64,000 bases of DNA, taken from JANQTF01 sp041741415. GTDB taxonomy: Bacteria; Bacteroidota; Bacteroidia; J057. Shown here one piece after another: positions 9,744-18,107 of the stretch; the first letter of the stretch is position 1, and each line of letters starts with the position of its first letter. The translations under genes were made by a program, and so were the position numbers. The notes under the pieces are model-generated. The model saw only the letters and a list, made by a program, of their open reading frames with translations. It was not told the origin of the DNA and did no database searches. Location: contig JBGSKC010000021.1 in assembly GCA_041741415.1 (NCBI GenBank), forward strand, positions 62,001 to 126,000, given 5' to 3'.

Positions 9744-9772
9744 AAAAGTAGGCTTTTATTTGACAACCAACA
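9744..9772 (-). promoter_or_regulatory. Possible lysS promoter (Bacteroidota type)
   Basis: On the minus strand TACTTTTG (9751-9744) is a perfect match to the TAnnTTTG -7 element. The only candidate for the upstream element is GTTG ending 17 bases earlier (9772-9769), shorter than the usual 19-21, so only the -7 box is well supported. Confidence 0.4.
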
Positions 9773-9859
9773 GCCGTTCTCCTGGCAGATTCGCTGGTTG
9801 CGGGCTGGGAAGTTTTGGGAAAAGATCAATACATTTCGGGTCAATTGTTGCCATTTGTC

Positions 9860-11881
9860 ATGCCCATGAGCCTTTTCCTCCCCGATTTTCAGGCAGCCAT
9901 CCTGCAAGGCATTCCATCAGAATTACCTGCTCCCTATCAGGCCCCGGCGGGTGCCAACCGCGCTCCCCGGCGCAAAGACCTGCTGTCGCCCGCCGAGAAA
10001 AAACTCGCCATCCGGAATGCGCTCCGGTATTTCCCTGCTGCCTGGCACAGCATTCTGGCCCCTGAATTCGCCGAAGAACTCCGTCAGCTTGGCCGCATTT
10101 ACATGCTGCGCTTCAAGCCCGCCTACCCGATGTTTGCCCGGCCCATCAGCCATTACCCTGCCCAATGCCAGGAGGCCGCAGCCATCATGCTCATGATCCA
10201 GAACAACCTGGACCCGGCCTTGGCCCAGCACCCCGAAGAGCTCATCACCTACGGCGGCAACGGCGCTGTTTTCCAAAACTGGGCCCAGTACCTGCTCACC
10301 ATGAAATACCTCGCCACCATGACCGGCGGGCAAACGCTCCACATGTACTCGGGCCACCCCATGGGGCTGTTTCCTTCGTCGCCGGAGGCGCCCCGCGTGG
10401 TTGTCACCAACGGCATGATGATCCCCAATTACTCCCGCCCCGACGACTGGGAGCGTTTCAACGCCCTCGGCGTGACCCAGTATGGACAGATGACTGCCGG
10501 TTCCTACATGTACATCGGGCCGCAGGGCATCGTTCACGGCACCACCATCACGGTGATGAATGCTTTTCGCCGCAAACTCGCCCCCGGAGAATCGCCTGCC
10601 GGGAAAATTTTTCTCACTGCCGGACTCGGCGGTATGAGCGGGGCACAACCCAAAGCGGGCAACATCGCGGGCTGTATCACAGTCTGCGCCGAAGTGAACC
10701 CCAAAGCCGCCCGCAAACGCCATGAACAGGGCTGGGTGGATGAGCTGATCGAAGATCTTGATGGCCTTGTTCAGCGGATCAGACAGGCTATCGACAGGGA
10801 AGAAGTGGTGTCGGTGGCGTTTTTGGGGAATGTGGTGGAAGTGTGGGAAAGATTTGACGAAGAGCAGATTTTCGTCCACCTGGGCTCCGACCAAACTTCG
10901 CTGCACAACCCCTGGGCCGGGGGCTACTATCCTGCCGGACTCACATTTGAGCAGGCAAACGACCTGATGACCACCGACCCGGAGGCATTCCGGCAGGCTG
11001 TGGCTGCCTCGCTGCGCCGCCACGCCGATGCAGTCAACCGCCACGCCGGGAAGGGCACCTACTTTTTCGACTACGGCAACGCCTTTTTGCTGGAAGCCTC
11101 CCGTGCCGGCGCCGACATGATGACCCCCGACCACCTTGCTTTCCGCTATCCTTCCTATGTGCAGGATATTCTCGGGCCGATGTGCTTCGACTATGGTTTC
11201 GGGCCCTTCCGCTGGGTGTGCTGCTCAGGCGACCCGGCCGATCTGGCCATCACCGACGCCATTGCCAGAGATGTGATGATGAAGCAGTTAGCGAACGCTC
11301 CGGAGGAAATTCAACAACAACTGCAGGACAATATCCGCTGGATTGAGGAGGCCGACAGGCACCGGCTGGTGGTGGGTTCCCAGGCCCGCATTTTGTATGC
11401 CGACGCTGAAGGCCGGGCCGCCATCGCCGATGCATTTAACCAGGCCATCGCGGAAGGCCGCTTGTCGGGGCCGGTGGTGCTGGGCCGCGATCATCACGAC
11501 GTGAGCGGCACCGATTCGCCCTACCGCGAAACGAGCAATATTTATGACGGAAGCCGATTCACTGCCGACATGGCGGTGCACAATGTGATCGGCGACAGCT
11601 TTCGCGGGGCCACCTGGGTATCGATCCACAATGGCGGCGGCGTGGGCTGGGGAGAAGTAATCAACGGCGGATTCGGGCTGGTGCTGGATGGCTCGGAGGA
11701 GGCAGGCCGCAGGCTGCGGAACATGCTCTTTTTCGACGTGAACAACGGCATCGCCCGGCGGGGCTGGGCCAGGAATGAGGAAGCGCTGTTTGCCATTCGC
11801 CGGGAAATGGACCGCAGCCCGCTATTGAAAGTGACACTGCCCGAGTTGGTGAACGACGAACTGCTGGAGGGGCTTTTTTAG
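9860..11881 (+). CDS. hutU: Urocanate hydratase, long form
   Basis: Converts urocanate to imidazolone propionate in histidine degradation, using tightly bound NAD. The product is about 673 residues, the long form shared by Bacteroidota and animals (bacterial hutU of the Pseudomonas type is about 555). Supporting stretches are ITYGGNGAVFQNWAQY, MYSGHPMGLFPSS, TAGLGGMSGAQPKAGNIAG (the NAD-binding glycine-rich segment) and FVHLGSDQTSLHNPWAGGY. ATG codons at 9860 and 9866 are both possible; the upstream open stretch to 9815 is unlikely to be coding. No other hut gene is next to it, so the remaining pathway enzymes must be elsewhere. Confidence 0.96.
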   Translation: MPMSLFLPDFQAAILQGIPSELPAPYQAPAGANRAPRRKDLLSPAEKKLAIRNALRYFPAAWHSILAPEFAEELRQLGRIYMLRFKPAYPMFARPISHYPAQCQEAAAIMLMIQNNLDPALAQHPEELITYGGNGAVFQNWAQYLLTMKYLATMTGGQTLHMYSGHPMGLFPSSPEAPRVVVTNGMMIPNYSRPDDWERFNALGVTQYGQMTAGSYMYIGPQGIVHGTTITVMNAFRRKLAPGESPAGKIFLTAGLGGMSGAQPKAGNIAGCITVCAEVNPKAARKRHEQGWVDELIEDLDGLVQRIRQAIDREEVVSVAFLGNVVEVWERFDEEQIFVHLGSDQTSLHNPWAGGYYPAGLTFEQANDLMTTDPEAFRQAVAASLRRHADAVNRHAGKGTYFFDYGNAFLLEASRAGADMMTPDHLAFRYPSYVQDILGPMCFDYGFGPFRWVCCSGDPADLAITDAIARDVMMKQLANAPEEIQQQLQDNIRWIEEADRHRLVVGSQARILYADAEGRAAIADAFNQAIAEGRLSGPVVLGRDHHDVSGTDSPYRETSNIYDGSRFTADMAVHNVIGDSFRGATWVSIHNGGGVGWGEVINGGFGLVLDGSEEAGRRLRNMLFFDVNNGIARRGWARNEEALFAIRREMDRSPLLKVTLPELVNDELLEGLF

Positions 11882-11921
11882 ACAGGACCAACCCTCCCGG
11901 CAAGCAGGAAAGCCTGTTGAC

Positions 11922-12611
11922 TCAGCAGCCGGGAGCGTGAAAAAAGGAGACGATTTTCCAGCCTTGCCCGGTTTTGACCACAACTAACTCAGTAAGCAGG
12001 CTGGCAGAGACAAAATCTTCGACGATGTAGCCGAGCTGGCCATTAGGCAAGACGACCTCAAACCAGGATTTGCCGTCGACAAAGAGATTTGGCTCAACGA
12101 CCTCATCGGAGACCGGATGGTGAAAATCGAGCCATTCCCAGGTGGCGGTGGCGATGACAGGAGCGGCGGTGCCGGGTTTTGCGCGGATGTTAACTGAGCT
12201 GCCGGTAACAAGCAGGGTCGTCCCTTCTCCGGGGTGCAATTCGAAAGAAGGGGCAGAAAAAAAATAGGGATGCCTGCTCGCGATGCCGATGGGATTATCA
12301 CCTTTTATTCGCGAGAACCCGAAGGAAATCAGGCGGTAAAGCTCCTTCCAGTCGGGGTGGTTGGGGTCGCTTCGCAAGCTTTCGAGGAGGTATTGCCTGG
12401 AAGTGGCTGGGTCATTTTCTTTGGAATAGAGCAGGTTGTCGTGCAGCAGCGGGGCGAGGCGGTCGGCGTCTTTATCGAGAATGGCGAGGGTGAGTTCGGT
12501 TTTAAATCGAAGAAACTCCGGGTCGAGGTAGCTTTCATCCAGCACGGCGGGTTGAGCAAAAAGGCCCTGGAGAAGCAGGAGAAGAAGTAAGAAAATGCCA
12601 GTGTGTTTCAT
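11922..12611 (-). CDS. Secreted protein with SH3-like domain
   Basis: A 229-residue protein with a clear signal peptide (MKHTGIFLLLLLLLQGLFAQ, cleavage probably after FAQ). The N-terminal half is helical and polar (LDKDADRLAPLLHDNLLYS). The second half starts with TLLVTGSSVNIRAKPGTAAP, the opening strand pattern of bacterial SH3 (SH3b) domains, and runs to GQLGYIVEDFVSAS, the usual SH3b end. Such domains often bind cell-wall peptides, but no catalytic domain accompanies it here. The ATG at 12611 is used; a TTG two codons upstream is also in frame. It is convergent with hutU and divergent from the MCE gene. Confidence 0.75.
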   Translation of the reverse strand: MKHTGIFLLLLLLLQGLFAQPAVLDESYLDPEFLRFKTELTLAILDKDADRLAPLLHDNLLYSKENDPATSRQYLLESLRSDPNHPDWKELYRLISFGFSRIKGDNPIGIASRHPYFFSAPSFELHPGEGTTLLVTGSSVNIRAKPGTAAPVIATATWEWLDFHHPVSDEVVEPNLFVDGKSWFEVVLPNGQLGYIVEDFVSASLLTELVVVKTGQGWKIVSFFHAPGC

Positions 12612-12793
12612 TTGCAATTGATCTGATAAAGCTGAAAAGGGACGGCAAGATGACGAGCCTGGAAAGGAAGCTGCCAGATCCTTTGGCTACCAAAGCGCTT
12701 TTGATTAGTTTTAGGCCTCCGGGACCAAAGGTTGTTCAAAGCTTTGGGGGCCAGTCTGGCCAAAACCGCGTTTAGAAACCTAATTTTACGGCT

Positions 12794-13789
12794 TTGAAGC
12801 TGAGCAAGGAAATTGTTTTTGGGATCTTTTCTGTCATTGCCATCGGCCTGATTGTGTATGGGCTGAACTTCCTGGCAGGCAGCCATTTGTTTGGCGCGCC
12901 GCTCACCCTTTATGCCAAATACAAGAATGTGGAAGGCCTCACCGCCGGGAATCCCATCCTGATGAACGGCCTCCGGGTGGGGCGAATCGCCAAGCTGGAC
13001 CTGGATTTTCCGGAAGGGGTGGTAACGGCTACCCTGGAGTTCAATGAGCAAATGGAAATTCCCCTCGAATCGGAGGCCATGATCATCTCTACCGACCTGC
13101 TCGGCGCAAAGGGCATCAAGGTCTGGATCCCCGATTCGATTCGCCCCTCGGCAGAATACTATCAAACTGGCGACACCATTTCCGGGTCTATCGAAGCGGG
13201 CCTCTTTGCCGAAGCCGAGGAGCTTGTAACTACCAAGGGTGCTCAGATTTTGCTTGAAATCGGTAAACTTTCCGTTCAGCTCAATGAAATTGTGGCCATT
13301 GCCAAAACCCAGCTCAACGACCCCACCAACCAGAACAGCATCAATGCCATTCTCGCCAACATTCGCACCTCCGCCGAAAACCTGACCAACATTACCTACG
13401 AGGTCGATTCCATTTCCAGGGAGATTACCACAATCGCCAACGACGCTGTTGCCATCGTCCAGAACGTGGAGAAAAACAATCCCAACATCGACCAGATCAT
13501 TACCAACGTCCGGATGACAACCGACTCGCTCGTGACAGCCGCCAACGAGGTGAAATTTCTGATGGCAGATGCCTCCAGCGCTGTTTCCAGGGTCGAGGGC
13601 ATGGTGGCCAAGCTCGATACCACTTCCGGCACACTGGGCTTGTTGCTCAACGACACCCAGCTCTACGACAGCCTGGCCTCCACAACGACCCAAATCAACG
13701 CCCTGCTGCGCGAAGTGCAGGCCAATCCGCAGCGCTTCATCGACGACGTGAAGCTTTACATTTTCGAGCGGAAGCCGAAAGAGAACTAA
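12794..13789 (+). CDS. MCE/MlaD-family lipid-transport substrate-binding protein
   Basis: A 331-residue protein with an N-terminal membrane anchor (IVFGIFSVIAIGLIVYGLNF) and a single MCE domain at about residues 35-115 (AKYKNVEGLTAGNPILMNG and GLRVGRIAKLDL are typical MlaD core strands). The C-terminal two thirds are helical, as expected for the tail through which MlaD-like subunits form rings in the periplasm. It would serve an ABC phospholipid transporter of the outer-membrane asymmetry type. The start is a TTG (12794): no ATG lies in frame before the anchor, and MKLSKEI is the standard beginning for this family in Bacteroidota. The permease and ATPase genes usually found next to it are not in the window. 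Confidence 0.88.
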   Translation: MKLSKEIVFGIFSVIAIGLIVYGLNFLAGSHLFGAPLTLYAKYKNVEGLTAGNPILMNGLRVGRIAKLDLDFPEGVVTATLEFNEQMEIPLESEAMIISTDLLGAKGIKVWIPDSIRPSAEYYQTGDTISGSIEAGLFAEAEELVTTKGAQILLEIGKLSVQLNEIVAIAKTQLNDPTNQNSINAILANIRTSAENLTNITYEVDSISREITTIANDAVAIVQNVEKNNPNIDQIITNVRMTTDSLVTAANEVKFLMADASSAVSRVEGMVAKLDTTSGTLGLLLNDTQLYDSLASTTTQINALLREVQANPQRFIDDVKLYIFERKPKEN

Positions 13790-13799
13790 GCTGCCGGGT

Positions 13800-14426
13800 T
13801 TATTTCTGCCCGCGCAGCATTTCGAGGTGGTTGATCAGCACCTGAACTGCCCTGTACATGTGGGTGTGGTTGGGCACAATTAAATCGCACTGGTATTTGG
13901 TGGGCTCAATGAATTGCCGGTACATCGGGGCCACAAAGCGCTCCCAATCGCGCAGCACCGACTCAAACGGGTAGCCGCGCTCGGCGGCATCACGGCGCAG
14001 CCGCCGCGCCAGCCGGATGTGCTCATCAGCCTCCACAAACACCTTCAGGTCAATCAGCTTAGATAGTTCGGTTTGGTGGTAAATGAACAGCCCTTCGATG
14101 ATCATCACCGGCGAAGGCTTCATCACGATGTCGCGGGCTGTGGCCTGCGGGTTGTTGAAGGTGTACTCCTGAATGGTGATCGTTTCCCCGCGCAGCAGCC
14201 TGCCAACATCTTTTGCCAGCCTGCCCAGGTCCACGGAGCGGGGGTGGTCGAAATTGGTGAGTCCATCCGGTTCTTTCACCTGATCCTCAATAGGCAGGTA
14301 GTAGTTGTCCTGAGAAATGAGGGTAATGGGCTGGTCCTGCCAGTATTCCATCAGCTGGGAGAGCAGGAAGGTTTTGCCGGAACCGCTTCCGCCGCAGATT
14401 CCGATCAGGTAAGGCCTTATTGTCAT
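13800..14426 (-). CDS. udk: Uridine kinase
   Basis: Phosphorylates uridine and cytidine with ATP in pyrimidine salvage. The 208-residue product has the P-loop GGSGSGKT at residues 12-19, SQDNYYLP for the catalytic Asp region, and FDHPRSVDL for nucleoside binding; EGLFIYH and RLARRLRRDAAERGYPFESV complete the family pattern. Its ATG overlaps the stop of rdgB by four bases (ATGA), so the two are translationally coupled. It is convergent with the MCE gene, 10 bases apart. Confidence 0.95.
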   Translation of the reverse strand: MTIRPYLIGICGGSGSGKTFLLSQLMEYWQDQPITLISQDNYYLPIEDQVKEPDGLTNFDHPRSVDLGRLAKDVGRLLRGETITIQEYTFNNPQATARDIVMKPSPVMIIEGLFIYHQTELSKLIDLKVFVEADEHIRLARRLRRDAAERGYPFESVLRDWERFVAPMYRQFIEPTKYQCDLIVPNHTHMYRAVQVLINHLEMLRGQK

Positions 14427-15010
14427 GCTGGCTGGGAGGCTAAAAATTCGACAAAAGCACGAACGGCACGACCCCGGTGGGAAATGTTGTGCTTCTCAGC
14501 TGCTGGCATTTCGGCAAATGTGAGGCTGTGTTCCTCAGGCAGAAAAACGGGGTCATACCCGAATCCACCCTGGCCCCGGGCTTCGGGAATGATGATGCCT
14601 TCCACCCTTCCCTCGAAGAAGCGCGGCTCCTGCTGTCCGTCCACCCAGGCGATCACGGTGCGAAACACGGCCCTGCGGTCTGTTTTGCCCTCCATTTCCC
14701 GGAGCATTTTGTCCACATTGTCCTGGTAGCTGCAGGCGGGTCCTGCCCAGCGGGCCGAATACACGCCGGGCTCGCCGTTGAGGGCTGCGACTTCAAGGCC
14801 TGTGTCGTCGGCAAAGCAGGGCATACCGCTGGCTTCGGCGTAGCCGCGTGCTTTGAGCAGGGCATTGCCTTCCAGGGTGCTGTCGGTTTCGTCCACGTCG
14901 AGCGAAATTCCGAGATCTGACAAGCCCAGCACGTGAAATCCCGGCAGTACCATGGCGCGGATTTCCTCGAGTTTGTGGGCGTTGTTGGTGCCGAACAGAA
15001 TGGTTTGCAT
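14423..15010 (-). CDS. rdgB: RdgB/HAM1-family non-canonical purine NTP pyrophosphatase
   Basis: Removes ITP, dITP and XTP from the nucleotide pool, giving the monophosphate and pyrophosphate. The 195-residue product shows FGTNNAHKLEEI at the start, the conserved CFADDTGLEVAALNGEPGVYSARWAG core (quoted in parts: FADDTGLEV and GEPGVYSARW), and the closing GYDPVFLPE and HNISHRGRA motifs. It is first in an operon with udk. A strong phylum-type promoter lies 50 bases upstream. Confidence 0.96.
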   Translation of the reverse strand: MQTILFGTNNAHKLEEIRAMVLPGFHVLGLSDLGISLDVDETDSTLEGNALLKARGYAEASGMPCFADDTGLEVAALNGEPGVYSARWAGPACSYQDNVDKMLREMEGKTDRRAVFRTVIAWVDGQQEPRFFEGRVEGIIIPEARGQGGFGYDPVFLPEEHSLTFAEMPAAEKHNISHRGRAVRAFVEFLASQPA

Positions 15011-15059
15011 GAGAACAACAGGCTAACGGCTGCCGGAAACACGGCGCAGCCAAAGGTTG

Positions 15060-15091
15060 CAAAGCTACAGATGCCGGAGGGGAAAGCCAAA
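15060..15091 (-). promoter_or_regulatory. Promoter of the rdgB-udk operon
   Basis: On the minus strand TTTG (15091-15088), a 20-base spacer and TAGCTTTG (15067-15060) match the Bacteroidota primary sigma consensus TTTG-N19/20-TAnnTTTG exactly. Transcription would start about 40-45 bases before the rdgB ATG at 15010. Confidence 0.75.
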
Positions 15092-15305
15092 GTGGTTCAT
15101 GAGCAACTCTGAGGAGACAGGTCCAACCACTGCAGAAGTGCTGTGGAAAGATCCATAGCACCCGGATTCTTTTGGCGAATGAATGGTCAGTTATCACGAA
15201 CTCTTCACGAAGAAAAAAAAGAATTGTGACAGGTCTGAGATACCGCTATGATACCTGATCCGGAAAATTAGGGTGTCAAATTACTTCACCCTCAACCCGT
15301 TCGTT

Positions 15306-17030
15306 ATGCTACTCAATTTTCTTCGAGTTCTCAGTGTCTCCTTGTTTCTCTTTGTGGGACTAACGGCACAGGCGCAGGTCTGTGACGGCGGCACCGTTTC
15401 CACTGCCTCCGGCGAAACGACCGTTTACACCTGCCCCGGCGATGGCAACATGGATAAGTTGATGTTTGCCCACGTGAGCCCTTCTTCTGCGCCTTTCCGC
15501 TATGTGGTGACTGACGCCAACGGCATCATCCTGGGCCTTCCTCCCGGCAACATGGTTGATTTTGAAGGAGCCGGACCCGGCAACTGCCTTGTGTGGGGCC
15601 TTTCCTTCACCGGAAATCTGCTCGTCGGCATGGGCGACAACGCGCTCACCAGCCAGCTCAGCGACGATTGTTTTGACCTGAGCAGCAACTTTGTGACTGT
15701 GGTGCGCGATGTTCCGAATGGCGGCACCGTTTCTACCGCCTCCGGCGAAACGACCGTTTACACCTGTGCGGGCGACGGAGTAATGGATAAAATTATGTTC
15801 AGCCACATGACAACCTCCAATGCTCAGTTCCGCTACGTGGTGACTGACGCCAATGGAGACATTCTTGGCTTGCCCCCCGGCAACATGGTTGATTTTGAAG
15901 GAGCGGGAGTAGGGGCCTGTCTGGTGTTTGGCTTATCCTATACAGGCAACATTTTGGTTTCTGCGGGTGATAATGTCCTGACCAGCACCCTGACCGATGA
16001 TTGTTTTGATCTGTCAGCCAACTACGTTACGGTTGAAAGACATGATGACTGCGTTACAGGCTTCACCCTTGTCAATTCTGATACTGACACAGACCTTGGT
16101 CCGATTCAGGATGGCGACGTGATTGACCTGAAAGTATTGGGAACCAATGATCTGAGCCTGCGGGCAGAAGTGGTGGGAACTGACGTTGAAAGCGTGCGCT
16201 TCGGGTTCAACGGCAATATGAATCACCGAACAGAAAACGAAAGCCCCTATGCTTTCAATGGCGATAATGGAAACGGAGATTACTTCCCCTTCCAGTTTGT
16301 GCCGGGCACCTACACCGTCAGGGCCACGCCATATTCGATGAACAATGCCCAGGGCCAGCAGGGAACCCCGGCCATGATCACCTTCACCGTTATCTCCACC
16401 CCCGATGTGATCACAGAGTTTATTTTGGTGAATGCGAACAGCAACCAGGATATCGGCCCGATTGAAGATGGAGACGTGATTGACCTCAATGTGCTGGGAA
16501 CCAACCAACTGTCGATCCGGGCGATGACAAATCCCTCGCCAGTGGGTAGCGTTGTATTCGGCTTCAACGGCATGGCCAGCTTCCAGACTGAAAACACAAT
16601 GCCCTATTCGCTCAACGGAGACAACAACGGCAACTACAAGGCAGTGACTTTCCATCCCGGGGTTTATACTGTGACGGCAACGCCATTTAGCCAAAAATCC
16701 GGGAAGGGCGAACAAGGCCAGGCGAGCACGATCCAGTTCACAGTTGTGGGTGGCAGCTCTTCTGCCTTGCTGGCAAATGCCCCTATTCTCGGCGCTTTCC
16801 CCAACCCGGCAAGCACTGAAGTGACAATTGAGCTGTCCAGCGTGGAGTCAGGAAGCCTGGAAATGACCGTGCTCAACCTGATGGGATCTGTGGTGTACCG
16901 CACCTCCGAAACCGTTACAGCGGGCTCATGGCGCCAGACTGTTTCCCTCGATGCGCTTCCAGCGGGCGTGTACATGCTCCAGATTCAGAACGGAGCTTTC
17001 CGCCAGACAGAACGCCTCATCAAAGAGTAA
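15306..17030 (+). CDS. T9SS-exported surface protein with duplicated domains and type A sorting domain
   Basis: A 574-residue secreted protein. It has a signal peptide (MLLNFLRVLSVSLFLFVGLT...AQAQ), two near-identical domains of 111 residues (GGTVSTASGETTVYTC...), two copies of a beta-rich domain (DLGPIQDGDVIDL and DIGPIEDGDVIDL), and a C-terminal T9SS type A sorting domain from about residue 490 (LGAFPNPASTEVTIELSS, ending in LPAGVYMLQIQNG...LIKE). The last part directs export through the type IX system, whose regulator PorX is also in this window. The ATG at 15306 is chosen for the signal peptide. Function beyond a surface or released protein is unknown. A terminator follows at 17058. Confidence 0.9.
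   Translation: MLLNFLRVLSVSLFLFVGLTAQAQVCDGGTVSTASGETTVYTCPGDGNMDKLMFAHVSPSSAPFRYVVTDANGIILGLPPGNMVDFEGAGPGNCLVWGLSFTGNLLVGMGDNALTSQLSDDCFDLSSNFVTVVRDVPNGGTVSTASGETTVYTCAGDGVMDKIMFSHMTTSNAQFRYVVTDANGDILGLPPGNMVDFEGAGVGACLVFGLSYTGNILVSAGDNVLTSTLTDDCFDLSANYVTVERHDDCVTGFTLVNSDTDTDLGPIQDGDVIDLKVLGTNDLSLRAEVVGTDVESVRFGFNGNMNHRTENESPYAFNGDNGNGDYFPFQFVPGTYTVRATPYSMNNAQGQQGTPAMITFTVISTPDVITEFILVNANSNQDIGPIEDGDVIDLNVLGTNQLSIRAMTNPSPVGSVVFGFNGMASFQTENTMPYSLNGDNNGNYKAVTFHPGVYTVTATPFSQKSGKGEQGQASTIQFTVVGGSSSALLANAPILGAFPNPASTEVTIELSSVESGSLEMTVLNLMGSVVYRTSETVTAGSWRQTVSLDALPAGVYMLQIQNGAFRQTERLIKE
15387..16052. repeat. Two 333-bp tandem copies within the T9SS cargo gene
   Basis: The units begin at ggcggcaccgtttc (15387 and 15720), an exact 333-base period (111 codons). 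Long stretches are almost identical in DNA as well as protein, including gcctccggcgaaacgaccg and ggcaacatggttgattttga, which points to a recent duplication or ongoing gene conversion. Confidence 0.85.
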
Positions 17031-17057
17031 GGGAGTTTTGAGCTAATCAAGATGCAG

Positions 17058-17090
17058 GGGCCGTTCCGGGAAATCCGGGATGGCCCTTTT
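17058..17090 (+). terminator. Intrinsic terminator of the T9SS cargo gene
   Basis: A 12-bp stem (gggccgttccgg at 17058-17069 with ccgggatggccc at 17075-17086, two G-U pairs) with a 5-base loop and four T at once after it, 28 bases downstream of the stop codon. Confidence 0.75.
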
Positions 17091-17118
17091 GTTGATGTGG
17101 AGATATTTTTTATTTGAA

Positions 17119-17559
17119 CTACAGCGGAAAGCCAAAGTGCTTGACCTCCGTTTCCATGCCGCCGAGTGCCCGGTAAAATGCCAGGGCGTGGTCGTCTTCC
17201 ACATCCGCCTGAACAAACACCTCCTGGTAGCCTGTTTCTTTTCCCCAGGCAATCAACTGCTGAACAAGCGTCGTGGCAATGCCCTGCCGCTGAAACGCCG
17301 GAAGCACGGCCAGGTCGTAGAGGTAGAGCATGTCCCGCCCTGATTTCAGATCGGGCAAGCGGAAGGCTGTCAGTCCTCCCACCACCATTCCATCGTGCAG
17401 AGCTACCCAGGCAAGAAGGTTTTCCCCAGCCAGCAGGTCATGCCAGTAGCCTGTGGGGCGCTGTCCGGCAAAGGGTTCTTCGAATACTTCCGCCAGCAAG
17501 CGCACCAATTCTTCGAGCTCTTCTGCCTGTGAAGGAGAAAGTTTGAGGAAATTGATCAT
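17119..17559 (-). CDS. GNAT N-acetyltransferase of the AAC(3)-I type
   Basis: A 146-residue GCN5-related acetyltransferase. The acetyl-CoA loop is seen as FQRQGIATTLVQQL (family Q/RxxGxG/A), preceded by MLYLYDLAVLPAF and followed by EVFVQADVEDDHALAFYRAL. That combination (YDLAV...RQGIAT...VFVQAD..DD.A...Y..LG) is the signature of the AAC(3)-I group, which includes aminoglycoside 3-N-acetyltransferases; many chromosomal members have other or unknown substrates, so resistance is not implied. The N-terminal FLKLSPSQAEELEELV fits the group start. It is divergently transcribed from the VOC-family gene, with a palindrome between them. Confidence 0.85.
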   Translation of the reverse strand: MINFLKLSPSQAEELEELVRLLAEVFEEPFAGQRPTGYWHDLLAGENLLAWVALHDGMVVGGLTAFRLPDLKSGRDMLYLYDLAVLPAFQRQGIATTLVQQLIAWGKETGYQEVFVQADVEDDHALAFYRALGGMETEVKHFGFPL

Positions 17560-17575
17560 AATATTTGCATTTTAA

Positions 17576-17596
17576 AGTAAAATTATTAGTTTTACT
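17576..17596. promoter_or_regulatory. Palindrome between divergent acetyltransferase and VOC genes
   Basis: agtaaaa (17576-17582) and ttttact (17590-17596) form a 7-bp inverted repeat around ttattag, within an AT-rich island of about 50 bases in otherwise GC-rich DNA. The site lies between two divergent start codons only 65 bases apart, so it could be a shared operator or part of overlapping promoters. No regulator gene is adjacent. Confidence 0.4.
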
Positions 17597-17624
17597 CACC
17601 TGTTTGACGAACCTCCCCTCCCTC

Positions 17625-18029
17625 ATGATGAACAGCATCGGCTTTTTCGAAATTCAAACCTCCCGGCCAGAGCGCGAGATGGCATTTTACAGGGCTGTTT
17701 TCGGCTGGTCTTTCGAGCGCGACGAGCGGCTGTCCGTTCAGAAAAACGGCAGCTATGTGTTTGAGTTTTACCGGATCAACACCGGCCACATGCCCGGAGC
17801 CTTGCTCACCCGGCAAGGCGAACCGCCAGCCCCTGTCCATGGTACCAACGCCTTTGTGTGCTCGCTGTGGGTGAACAGCTACGACGAGGCGGCGGCGGCT
17901 GTTTTGGCCAATGGCGGAAAGGAAATCATGAAAAAATTTGCCGTTCCCGGTCGTTACTGGCAGGGCTATTTCATAGACCCTGACAACAACGCTTTCGGGA
18001 TTTTTGAGGTGGATGAGCTGGCAGGATGA
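17625..18029 (+). CDS. VOC-family (glyoxalase/bleomycin-resistance fold) protein
   Basis: A 134-residue protein of the vicinal oxygen chelate superfamily: start NSIGFFEIQTSRPEREMAFYRAVFGWSF (in parts: FFEIQTSRPEREMAFYRAVF), middle FVCSLWVNSYDEAAAAVLAN, and end FAVPGRYWQGYFIDPDNNAF with FGIFEVDE. This is the arrangement of the GlxA/YaeR-like single-domain dimers used as metal-dependent isomerases, dioxygenases or drug-binding proteins. Metal ligands cannot be placed with confidence. ATG codons at 17625 and 17628 are both possible; the frame is open to 17565 but with no good start. Substrate unknown. Confidence 0.85.
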   Translation: MMNSIGFFEIQTSRPEREMAFYRAVFGWSFERDERLSVQKNGSYVFEFYRINTGHMPGALLTRQGEPPAPVHGTNAFVCSLWVNSYDEAAAAVLANGGKEIMKKFAVPGRYWQGYFIDPDNNAFGIFEVDELAG

Positions 18030-18107
18030 TGCCTCTACGATCTTTACCTGATGGTTCTACCCTTCGGGAATGCCGAACATAGCGGAACATCTTCTCATCC
18101 TTCCCCT

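Noticed and set aside
9692..9907. An N-terminal extension of lysS to 9907
   Set aside because: It overlaps the hutU start and reads as non-coding; the conserved LysRS start is at 9691.
11895..11937. A terminator hairpin ctcccggc / gccgggag after hutU
   Set aside because: The loop is long (about 25 bases), there is no T run, and one arm is inside the coding sequence of the convergent gene.
17119..17559. A confirmed aminoglycoside-resistance gene
   Set aside because: The motif match is to the AAC(3)-I group as a whole, which contains chromosomal members with other substrates, so the resistance claim is not made.
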